Below are positions 1 through 6,228 of a stretch of 10,603 bases of DNA, piece by piece. The position numbers and the translations under genes are program-made. Source of the DNA: Rhodospirillales bacterium. GTDB taxonomy: Bacteria > Pseudomonadota > Alphaproteobacteria > Rhodospirillales > JABHCV01. The first letter of the stretch is position 1, and every line of letters starts with the position of its first letter. The notes under the pieces were generated by a model, which was not told the origin of the DNA, made no database searches, and saw only the letters and a program-made list of their open reading frames with translations. The stretch is taken from contig JADHSW010000097.1 of the NCBI GenBank assembly GCA_016776705.1, positions 1-10,603 of the forward strand, given 5' to 3'.

Positions 1-2
1 AA

Positions 3-218
3 AATCTGGACGAGGCTCTGGATGTGGTCGAAACCCTGCTGTTGCTTGCACCCGGCGAACCGGCCCTGTGGCGCGAGGCGGGAATCCTGAATGCCCGCCT
101 GGACCGGGTCAGGGAAGCGGTGACGGCGCTTGAAGAATATCTGAAAAATGCCGACGCCGATGCCTCACGATATCGCACCTCAATCCTTCTGCAAGAACTG
201 CGTACCCGCCTGAAATAG
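3..218 (+). CDS. SirB1-family (transglutaminase-like/TPR) protein, C-terminal fragment
   Basis: This is the last 71 codons of a gene that begins before the window. The reading frame is open from base 3 and ends at the TAG at 216-218. The visible peptide is entirely helical and TPR-like. A first helix pair contains LLLLAPGEPALWREAG and a second contains REAVTALEEYLKNADAD. This matches the C-terminal tetratricopeptide tail of SirB1/YchA-type proteins, where 'A..DLE.YL' followed by a P/D-rich turn is typical. The N-terminal transglutaminase-like domain would lie off the window. The biochemical role of this family is poorly defined. The GTG at 24 is an internal valine codon and not a start. The next gene, gshB, starts 15 bp after the stop and the two probably share a transcript. 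The family call rests on a short tail, so another TPR protein remains possible. Confidence 0.6.
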   Translation, partial: NLDEALDVVETLLLLAPGEPALWREAGILNARLDRVREAVTALEEYLKNADADASRYRTSILLQELRTRLK

Positions 219-233
219 GAAAGCCCATCCATC

Positions 234-1181
234 ATGACCAATTCCAAGACCCTCGCCATTCAGATGGACCCCATTGAAAGCATCAACATCAATGCCGACA
301 GCTCATTTGTATTGGCAATGGAAGCCCAGGCGCGCGGCTACCGGGTCTATCATTACCAGCCGCAGGATCTTTCCTTCATGGGCGGGTTGGTCAGCGCAAG
401 GGCCCGGGCGCTCACCTTGCGTCGGGAAACTGGCAATCATTTCACCCTGGGTGACCCCGAAGTCATCGATCTGAATGAGGTCGATGTCGTGCTGATGCGC
501 CAGGACCCGCCTTTTGATATGGCTTACATCACGGCCACTCATCTGCTGGAACACATCCATCCTGACACATTGGTGGTCAATGATCCGGCGTCTGTTCGCA
601 ATGCACCGGAAAAACTGTTCGCCACACTGTTCCCGGATTTGATGCCGCCGACTTTGATCACACGCGATGTGCAAACCATCAAGGCGTTCCGCAGTGAATA
701 CAAGGACATCATCATCAAGCCGCTTTACGGCAACGGTGGGGCCGGTGTTTTTCATGTGCCGCCGGGCGATGATAATCTGAATGCCCTGCTTGAGATGTTC
801 GCGGCTATTTCCCGCGAGCCTGTGATGGTGCAGGCCTATCTGCCCGATGTTCGCGCTGGCGACAAGCGCATCATCCTGATTGACGGCGAGGCCGCGGGAG
901 CGATTAACCGGGTGCCGGAAGATGGTGACGTACGGGCCAACATGCATGCTGGCGGCACGCCGCTGAAATCTTCACTGACCAATCGTGAATTCGAAATTTG
1001 CGAAACAATCGGTCCGGAGCTGAAACGTCGCGGCCTGATTTTCACCGGCATTGATGTCATCGGTAATTATCTGACGGAAATAAACGTCACCTCGCCGACC
1101 GGCATTCAGGAAATCAATCGGTTTGACGGGGTAAAACTGGAAGCACAGGTCTGGGACGCAATTGAGGCGAGGCTGCGTTAA
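234..1181 (+). CDS. gshB: Glutathione synthetase
   Basis: This enzyme catalyses the ATP-dependent joining of gamma-glutamylcysteine and glycine to give glutathione, the second and final step, in the cytosol. The 315-residue length is normal for the bacterial GshB family. The N-terminal domain contains QMDPIE (10-15), MRQDPPFD (88-95) and the NDP-SVRNAPEKLF segment (116-129). The ATP-grasp part shows IIKPLYGNGGAGVF (160-173), the glycine-rich nucleotide loop. It continues with KRIILIDGEAAGAINRVP (211-228) and ends with GIDVIG...TEINVTSPTGIQEI (272-294), which carries the metal-binding Glu/Asn residues. The chosen ATG is preceded by AGGA at 217-220, which overlaps the TAG of the upstream gene. 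An ATG at residue 11 lies inside the conserved QMDPI motif, so the upstream start is preferred. The gene is probably co-transcribed with the SirB1-like gene. Nothing looks degraded and all motifs are intact. Confidence 0.96.
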   Translation: MTNSKTLAIQMDPIESININADSSFVLAMEAQARGYRVYHYQPQDLSFMGGLVSARARALTLRRETGNHFTLGDPEVIDLNEVDVVLMRQDPPFDMAYITATHLLEHIHPDTLVVNDPASVRNAPEKLFATLFPDLMPPTLITRDVQTIKAFRSEYKDIIIKPLYGNGGAGVFHVPPGDDNLNALLEMFAAISREPVMVQAYLPDVRAGDKRIILIDGEAAGAINRVPEDGDVRANMHAGGTPLKSSLTNREFEICETIGPELKRRGLIFTGIDVIGNYLTEINVTSPTGIQEINRFDGVKLEAQVWDAIEARLR

Positions 1182-1211
1182 GCTGCTGGCTTTATAAACT
1201 GAAACGATAAC

Positions 1212-1418
1212 TTAAATGTTGTTTGCCTTGCGGGCGTCTATGGCATCGGAAATGGCCTGGGCGCGCTCAAGGGCTTCTTCAACGGCATCGCAACGACAAT
1301 CACACATCAGCGGGTTTTCATAATTTAAATCATACTTTTTCTTCTGGGGAAGATTGCACTTAAGACAATGACCCTCGACGACAATGTCGAACATTTTGCT
1401 CAGCCAAACTGGGTGCAT
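1212..1418 (-). CDS. Small cysteine-rich (putative zinc-ribbon) protein of unknown function
   Basis: I do not recognise this family. From the ATG at 1418 the product is 68 residues. An in-frame TTG at 1430 would add four, and an ATG at 1394 would shorten it to 60. None of the three has a clear Shine-Dalgarno sequence, so the start is unresolved. The striking part is CLKC, then 17 residues, then CDCRC, giving five cysteines. This spacing suits a small metal-binding knuckle, probably zinc. The first pair lies on a predicted beta-turn (EGHCLKCN), and a Lys-rich linker follows. The C-terminal 25 residues (DAVEEALERAQAISDAID...) should form one amphipathic helix. No signal peptide is visible, so it is probably cytosolic. 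It lies 77 bp downstream of the histidine kinase gene on the same strand and converges with gshB. It may be read through from the kinase transcript. That the ORF is real is inferred from the ordered cysteine pattern. Confidence 0.6.
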   Translation of the reverse strand: MHPVWLSKMFDIVVEGHCLKCNLPQKKKYDLNYENPLMCDCRCDAVEEALERAQAISDAIDARKANNI

Positions 1419-1495
1419 TTCGTGTTTCAAAATCGCAATACTTCAATTACCAAAAGCAAACGTATCGCCCCGAATTAATCATAATAATACACCCA

Positions 1496-3415
1496 TTAAC
1501 CCTCTTGTCGTTTAATTGAAATTTTGTCCTGCGGGCTACCAACGACCTGGCGTTCTGCTGGAAGGGTAATGATGACGCTTGTTCCTTCTCCTTCTTTACT
1601 GTCAATGGTCATTGAGCCACCATGAACTTCCACCAGGCCTTCTGTAATCGCCAGTCCCAGGCCGGTGCCCTCATAGGCCCGGGTAATTTTGCTATCAACC
1701 TGAAAAAAAGGCTGGAAAACCCGGGCGATGTCCTCTTTTGAGATACCAATGCCGGTATCCTTAACAATCAGCTCCAGATTACCATCTTTTTTTCTGCCGG
1801 CGCTCAAATAGACAGTACCGCCGGAAGGTGTGAATTTAACCGCATTTGATGTAATGTTCAGTAAGATTTGTTTGAGCTTGCGTTCGTCGGCGCGCAGCGG
1901 GGGAAGCCCCCCTTCAACCTTTACCGCCAGGTCCACCTTCTTTTCATCTGCCTTGCCGCATATCATTCGGCGAACGGATTCCATAATCCGTGTGATTGAC
2001 ACTTCTTCTTCATAAAGTTCCAATTTTCCGGCTTCGATCTTGGCAATATCCAGAACATCGTTGATCAGGTCCATCAAGTGCATTCCGGATTCGTGAATGT
2101 CATTTGGATAGCTCTTATATTTTTCCGGGGAAATGGGGCCAAAGATTTCCTGACGCATGGCGTCCGAAAAGCCGATAATGGCGTTCAGGGGCGTTCGCAA
2201 CTCATGGCTCATATTTGACATAAAATCAGATTTGGAGCGATTGGCTGTTTCAGAAATAGCTTTTTCACGGAGCAGCTTCTGTTCCGTTTTTTTATGCTCA
2301 TCAATCTCCAGTCCAAGCCTGATTGCCTCATTTTGCAATGCTTTACGGGAACCCAGAACCTCCTGTGTCAAACGCTCAAAATTACTGTTCAACCGGGCGA
2401 TTTCATCCCTTTTTCCGGATTGCTGAGGTAGTGTATCAAAATATCGCTCTGTGAAACCGTTTACCCGTTCCGATAATCCGCGAATTGCCCTGACCAGCGC
2501 CAACATCAATAATACAAAGGCAGCAGAGATAATGGCCGCTGTCAGGGCTCGTTGCTGTCGACCAATTTTTGTCACCGGCTCAATCAGGCGCGAAAAGCTT
2601 GTCTTGGGCATCAGGGTGGCCAATCCTGCTTTCAGCTCGGAATTACCGTAATCAAGAAACGACTTGCCGATAATCAGATAGTCCGCTTCCAGAGCTTCCA
2701 AGGGGGTGCTCTCCGGTATGCGAACCGGATCGTTGCTGACCAGCACTTTAGCAGAGATGCCTGAAATAAAAGATGTAATGCTGTCACCGTGATTTAAAAA
2801 TCCACGAATTTTCAGCATGAACAGGCTATCTATCTGAGAAACATACATGATGTAGGCAAATGGTTGTCCAGTGCTATTTTGTACCTCTGTGTTGGTGGTC
2901 AGATACAGCTTTTCATTATCCTGGATCAGGTAGGGCTGATCATGACTGCGTTGCAGTAAATGTTCTGTAGGGGCCATTATTCTGTTCGGAAGGTCGATCA
3001 TTCGCGTGCGCCAGATCTCGCGAATACGTTTCGCGTGGTCAAGGATCAGAACCGCATCAACTGTTTTTGGAAGACGAGGTACCCAACCGGGCTTTCCATC
3101 GACAATCGGGACCATGACTGTCTCGTCCTGATCCCAGTTTCCCTGTTCAAGCTTCAGCCCAAGAACATGCTGGCGGACCATTGGATGTTCTGCGATCAGA
3201 TCAATATTGGTGGCGATACCCTTTAGAGTTTGATCAAAACGCAGACGGTCCTGGAAAGCCTGATCATCAAGCTTTTTCGAAAGGTCCGCCGAGAATATTT
3301 CTTTCAACTGCCGGTTCTGGAAAAAATCCAGGATGGCCCAAGTCAGGACACTGACAAGAACCGCACCCATAAGAACTTTCCAGGTTAGCGGTATTTTGTT
3401 TAGGGCATTCGTCAA
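1496..3415 (-). CDS. Membrane-bound sensor histidine kinase (HAMP-HisKA-HATPase_c), no receiver domain
   Basis: This is a 639-residue transmembrane sensor kinase. TM1 is at about 13-31 and TM2 (LTAAIISAAFVLLMLALV) is at 291-308. Between them lies a periplasmic domain of about 250 residues that could be a Cache/PAS-type sensor, judging only by size and the helical start (QDRLRFDQTLKGIATNIDLI). A HAMP-like linker with DEIARLNSNFERL (337-349) leads into a short coiled coil. HisKA follows with the phospho-acceptor MSHELRTPLNAIIGFSD, His404. The ATPase domain has an N box (NITSNAVKF, Asn524), G1 (DTGIGIS from Asp553), an F box (FQPFFQ) and G2 (GTGLGLAI at 583-590). All catalytic motifs are intact. 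There is no REC or Hpt domain and no response regulator in the window. The start is a TTG overlapping the upstream stop codon (TTGA). It is supported by AGGTG at 3423-3427 with a 7-nt spacing, and the first ATG would remove part of TM1. It is probably translationally coupled to the binding protein upstream. The ligand is unknown. Confidence 0.93.
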   Translation of the reverse strand: MTNALNKIPLTWKVLMGAVLVSVLTWAILDFFQNRQLKEIFSADLSKKLDDQAFQDRLRFDQTLKGIATNIDLIAEHPMVRQHVLGLKLEQGNWDQDETVMVPIVDGKPGWVPRLPKTVDAVLILDHAKRIREIWRTRMIDLPNRIMAPTEHLLQRSHDQPYLIQDNEKLYLTTNTEVQNSTGQPFAYIMYVSQIDSLFMLKIRGFLNHGDSITSFISGISAKVLVSNDPVRIPESTPLEALEADYLIIGKSFLDYGNSELKAGLATLMPKTSFSRLIEPVTKIGRQQRALTAAIISAAFVLLMLALVRAIRGLSERVNGFTERYFDTLPQQSGKRDEIARLNSNFERLTQEVLGSRKALQNEAIRLGLEIDEHKKTEQKLLREKAISETANRSKSDFMSNMSHELRTPLNAIIGFSDAMRQEIFGPISPEKYKSYPNDIHESGMHLMDLINDVLDIAKIEAGKLELYEEEVSITRIMESVRRMICGKADEKKVDLAVKVEGGLPPLRADERKLKQILLNITSNAVKFTPSGGTVYLSAGRKKDGNLELIVKDTGIGISKEDIARVFQPFFQVDSKITRAYEGTGLGLAITEGLVEVHGGSMTIDSKEGEGTSVIITLPAERQVVGSPQDKISIKRQEG

Positions 3416-4434
3416 TTCGCGGCACCTGATCCGGGTTCACCAACAAGTTCATTTCCAGCAAAGGCCCAGCCATTTTTACGTAATTGCTGTGCAGTTACGA
3501 TTCCTGTCCCTGGATTGATCCGATTTGAATTGTTAAGAAGGAATTCGACAAGCTTGTCAGCCAGCGGGTTTGCGCTTTCAGAATTTTCCCATGTGGTCAG
3601 GTTAAAGACTCGGTAAAAGGGGTAATCTCCCCGCGCCAACGCCTTGGCATCACTGGGGTCGTTTCCTCCAACCTTAAGAATTTTAACCTTGAAGCGGTCT
3701 GCATTTTGCTGAATGTGCCAAAGGGTTTCATAGCCGATTCCGAAGGGGAAACCTGACACCATGCGAATCATGTCCTGGATTGAGGATACGTCCATGGATA
3801 TCTGACTGAATTCGGATTCGTCATCAATAATCAGCTTCCAGTGGCCCGGGCGAGACTTGCAATGCAGGCGGGTGACTGGCTTGATGGGTGCGCTTCGGTC
3901 TGCTTTAAAACCGCTTACTGGAAGCTGGGACCAGTGAGTCATTTGCCCGCCAAACAGGTTTCGTACTTCTGTCAGGCTAATGTTTTCAAGTTGGTTTAAC
4001 GGGTTTTCAATCAATGCGATGGCGCCAATGCCAAGGGTGTGAAAGCGTAATCCCGGCAACCTGTCCAACTCGCCGGGTGGGCAGCAATATCCGCCAATAT
4101 CAACGGTTTTTTCCGAAAGAGACCCGGCTGAAATGCCGCAGGTCCCGTTTTCAACAGCAATGGTCTTTTTTTCCGCCGCCGCAAATTCATGGATCAAAGG
4201 CAAAATGATCGGATAAAGCTGCTGATCGAGGGTAATGGCAAGGTCTGCCTTATGCCCAACCTTGTGGCGAATGCCTTGCCTGAGCCAGTCATCAGGCATG
4301 GACACAACCACGCCCGGGTCGCTGAAAGGACCACGATTTCGGTTGCTCATATCACTGGCGTGGCTGAAATCATCCGCGAAGAAATTAAGCCCCAAAACTG
4401 CAAACAGGCACATAAAACGAGCTGTGTTTAACAT
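3412..4434 (-). CDS. Periplasmic PstS-like substrate-binding protein paired with the histidine kinase
   Basis: This 340-residue exported protein has the type-2 periplasmic binding fold of the PstS group. The chosen ATG begins a signal peptide: Arg6, a hydrophobic core (FMCLFAVLGLNFFA) and a probable cleavage after SHA (residue 26). GGGGCGGA lies 8 nt upstream of this ATG, whereas a further in-frame extension to 4503 would put charged residues before the signal. PstS-like landmarks are VDIGGYCCPPGE (111-122), LGIGAIALIENPLN (134-147) followed by LTEVRNLFGGQMTHWSQL (154-171), FPFGIGYE (229-236) and DYPFYRVF (270-277). The phosphate-binding Ser-Gly-Thr loop expected after the 'W..l' segment is replaced by TRLHCKSRPGHW (188-199), so phosphate is unlikely to be the ligand. 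Four cysteines remain in the mature form (99, 117, 118, 192). No ABC permease or ATPase gene is adjacent. The gene overlaps the kinase by 4 nt, so a role in presenting a ligand to that kinase is inferred. The fold call is good, the ligand is unknown. Confidence 0.82.
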   Translation of the reverse strand: MLNTARFMCLFAVLGLNFFADDFSHASDMSNRNRGPFSDPGVVVSMPDDWLRQGIRHKVGHKADLAITLDQQLYPIILPLIHEFAAAEKKTIAVENGTCGISAGSLSEKTVDIGGYCCPPGELDRLPGLRFHTLGIGAIALIENPLNQLENISLTEVRNLFGGQMTHWSQLPVSGFKADRSAPIKPVTRLHCKSRPGHWKLIIDDESEFSQISMDVSSIQDMIRMVSGFPFGIGYETLWHIQQNADRFKVKILKVGGNDPSDAKALARGDYPFYRVFNLTTWENSESANPLADKLVEFLLNNSNRINPGTGIVTAQQLRKNGWAFAGNELVGEPGSGAAN

Positions 4435-4666
4435 TTTGATAGTCCGCCCCAACAAAATATTCCCCCCATATGAAGATGATCTTAGGCGAAAGAAACAACC
4501 CAAAAAACAACAAGTTTCAATTGTTCAACCTGGTCAAATACCCGCGAAATTGACTATTCAGACGCCTTTATTGCCTCCCCGTTTGGAAATAATACTGGTG
4601 TTCACTTTTCGTTCCTTATATGCTTCAGCATTCACTGCGTGTAAAAAGGAAACAAGGCGCACTCTC
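4435..4666. other. Divergent intergenic region between the binding-protein gene and comM
   Basis: These 232 bp must hold the promoters for both the minus-strand sensing module and comM. They are richer in A/T than the flanking comM gene. A plus-strand frame is open through here from within the binding-protein gene, but its translation has no ComM-like character before residue MVARIN, so I treat it as non-coding. A TTGACT at 4550-4555 resembles a -35 box but has no convincing -10 at the right spacing. On the minus strand, TAAGAT (about 4478-4483) resembles a -10 with only a poor -35 partner. I see no terminator, riboswitch or RNA gene. Confidence 0.4.
4533..4554. promoter_or_regulatory. Spaced dyad GTCAA-N12-TTGAC, possible operator
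   Basis: A 22-bp interrupted inverted repeat reads GTCAA at 4533-4537 and TTGAC at 4550-4554. One further A/T position just inside each arm also pairs. The arms are separated by 12 bp, so equivalent positions lie about 1.6 helical turns apart. It lies between two divergent genes and overlaps the TTGACT that could serve as a -35 element for comM. This placement suits a regulator site, but five-base arms can arise by chance. No matching regulator is identifiable here. Confidence 0.25.
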
Positions 4667-6220
4667 ATGGTTGCCCGTATTAATACTGTCGCCTTTCAGG
4701 GCATTGATGTCCTTGGTGTCGATGTTCAGGTGCAAATGGCGTCCGGTCTGCCGGCTTTTACAATTGTCGGCCTGCCTGACAAGGCCGTTTCCGAGGCCCG
4801 TGAAAGGGTGCGCGCCGCCCTGGGCGCTATTGGCCTTGCCCTGCCGCCCAAGCGCATAACGATTAACCTGGCCCCAGCAGATGTTTCCAAGGAGGGCTCA
4901 CACTTCGATCTCGCCATTGCCGTCGCCCTGCTTGCCGACATGGGAGTTTTACCTATCGAGGAAATATCCCGGTTTGCCGCCGTTGGTGAGTTGGCTCTGG
5001 ACGGGACCATCAGCTCGGTCAACGGCGTCCTGCCCGCTGCCATTCATTGCAACGCAATGGAGCTGGGCCTGATTTGCCCACAAGCTCAGGGCAGCGAGGC
5101 CGCCTGGGCCGGGGATATGGATATTCTCGCCCCGCCCGACATTCTGGCCCTGGTCAACCATTTCAAAGGCACACAATTGCTTGGTTCCCCAAAACCGGGC
5201 CTTGCGGATAATGGTATTGTTTATCCCGATCTGGCGGATATAAAAGGACAGGAAAGCGCCAAACGGGCACTGGAAATTGCCGCCGCAGGTGGCCATAACA
5301 TGTTGATGTGCGGTCCACCCGGTGCTGGCAAATCCATGCTGGCGGCACGCCTGCCCGGCCTGTTGCCCCCCCTGGACACGGAAGAAATACTTGAAGCGTC
5401 AATGATACAAAGCCTGGCTGGTCTTTTGAGCAGCGGTGGACTGACCCGACAGCGCCCTTTTCGAGATCCTCATCATTCCGCCTCACAGGCAGCCCTTGTT
5501 GGCGGAGGCCACAAGGCAAAACCGGGCGAAGTCTCGCTCGCCCATAATGGTGTCCTGTTTTTGGACGAGTTGCCTGAATTTCAACGCCTGGCGCTGGAAG
5601 CCTTGCGGCAACCGCTGGAGACAGGCCGCGTCACCATTGCGCGCGCCAACGCTCATGTTTCCTACCCGGCGCGCTTTCAGCTTGTCGCCGCCATGAACCC
5701 CTGCCGATGCGGATATCTGGATGATCCCGCCCAGGCCTGTTCGCGTGCGCCACGGTGCGCCGAAAACTATCAGTCGAAAATTTCAGGTCCCTTATTTGAT
5801 CGAATTGATTTGCATGTAGATGTCCCGGCGCTCAGCGCGACCGATTTGTCCCTGCCCCCGCCCCGTGAGGGATCGGACGCTGTTGCTGTGCGGGTTGCGG
5901 CCGCACGAAAATTGCAGAAGCAGCGCTACGCCCATCATCCGCTTGTTCGCACCAACGCTGAAGCCGACGGCGCGCTGCTTGAAAAATGCGCCGCCCCGGA
6001 CCCCGCCGCACGTAATTTGTTAATCGAGGCTGCCGATCGCATGCGCCTGTCAGCGAGGGGCTATCACAGGGTCTTGCGGGTGGCGCGCACGCTGGCCGAT
6101 CTGGACGTTGTGCACTGTGACTGTGATCCCATGGCGCCCATCACACGTATTCACATCGCCGAAGCCCTGTCTTACCGCCGCATGCAAACAGGCCGCGATC
6201 CGGTTAAGCTGCGGGCCTGA
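4667..6220 (+). CDS. comM: ComM/YifB-family AAA+ ATPase (Mg-chelatase-like)
   Basis: This is a hexameric AAA+ helicase of the ComM (YifB) family. In naturally competent bacteria ComM promotes branch migration during recombination of incoming DNA, and the family is also widespread in non-competent species. The 517 residues match the usual length of about 500-510. The N-terminal ChlI-like/Lon-protease-fold domain spans about 1-165, including GLPDKAVSEARERVRAA and LAPADVSKEGSHFDL. The AAA+ core has Walker A GPPGAGKS (216-223) and Walker B VLFLDE (296-301). Cys346, Cys348, Cys358 and Cys364 form the zinc-binding-like insert typical of the family, followed by FDRIDLHV with its sensor/finger Arg379. 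The Mg-chelatase C-terminal domain covers about 400-505 (MRLSARGYHRVLRVARTLADL). The ATG at 4667 has AAGG at 4654-4657, and the family-typical start (M.AR..T.AF.GI) lies exactly there. The open frame upstream of it is spurious. The gene faces the DMT exporter, with 3 bp between the two stop codons. Confidence 0.96.
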   Translation: MVARINTVAFQGIDVLGVDVQVQMASGLPAFTIVGLPDKAVSEARERVRAALGAIGLALPPKRITINLAPADVSKEGSHFDLAIAVALLADMGVLPIEEISRFAAVGELALDGTISSVNGVLPAAIHCNAMELGLICPQAQGSEAAWAGDMDILAPPDILALVNHFKGTQLLGSPKPGLADNGIVYPDLADIKGQESAKRALEIAAAGGHNMLMCGPPGAGKSMLAARLPGLLPPLDTEEILEASMIQSLAGLLSSGGLTRQRPFRDPHHSASQAALVGGGHKAKPGEVSLAHNGVLFLDELPEFQRLALEALRQPLETGRVTIARANAHVSYPARFQLVAAMNPCRCGYLDDPAQACSRAPRCAENYQSKISGPLFDRIDLHVDVPALSATDLSLPPPREGSDAVAVRVAAARKLQKQRYAHHPLVRTNAEADGALLEKCAAPDPAARNLLIEAADRMRLSARGYHRVLRVARTLADLDVVHCDCDPMAPITRIHIAEALSYRRMQTGRDPVKLRA

Positions 6221-6228
6221 ATATCAGG
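6216..6228. other. Perfect palindrome covering both stop codons of a convergent gene pair
   Basis: CCTGA-ATA-TCAGG is a 13-bp perfect inverted repeat with a 3-nt centre. The TGA of comM (6218-6220) and the complementary TCA, which is the stop of the facing transporter gene (6224-6226), sit in symmetrical positions within the arms. A 5-bp stem with no following T-run in either direction is too weak to be called a rho-independent terminator. Transcripts from the two genes must overlap at their 3' ends unless they stop by another mechanism. Confidence 0.4.

Noticed and set aside
303..947. A 214-residue open frame on the minus strand inside gshB
   Set aside because: It is fully antisense to a gene with intact GshB motifs, shows no recognisable domain and is histidine/arginine-rich, as expected of a shadow frame.
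4435..4503. Upstream extension of the binding protein to 4503
   Set aside because: The extra 23 residues put a basic, Ser-rich stretch before a clear signal peptide, and GGGGCGGA precedes the internal ATG at 4434 at a good distance.
4550..4624. A sigma-70-type promoter for comM based on TTGACT at 4550-4555
   Set aside because: No -10-like hexamer lies 16-18 bp downstream. TTATAT and TAATAC further on have no matching -35, so no promoter can be assigned.
4235..4666. N-terminal extension of the comM reading frame by 144 residues
   Set aside because: It runs antisense over the signal-peptide end of the binding-protein gene and through the intergenic region. Its translation is of low complexity and unlike ComM, and the ATG at 4667 gives the normal family length with a ribosome site.
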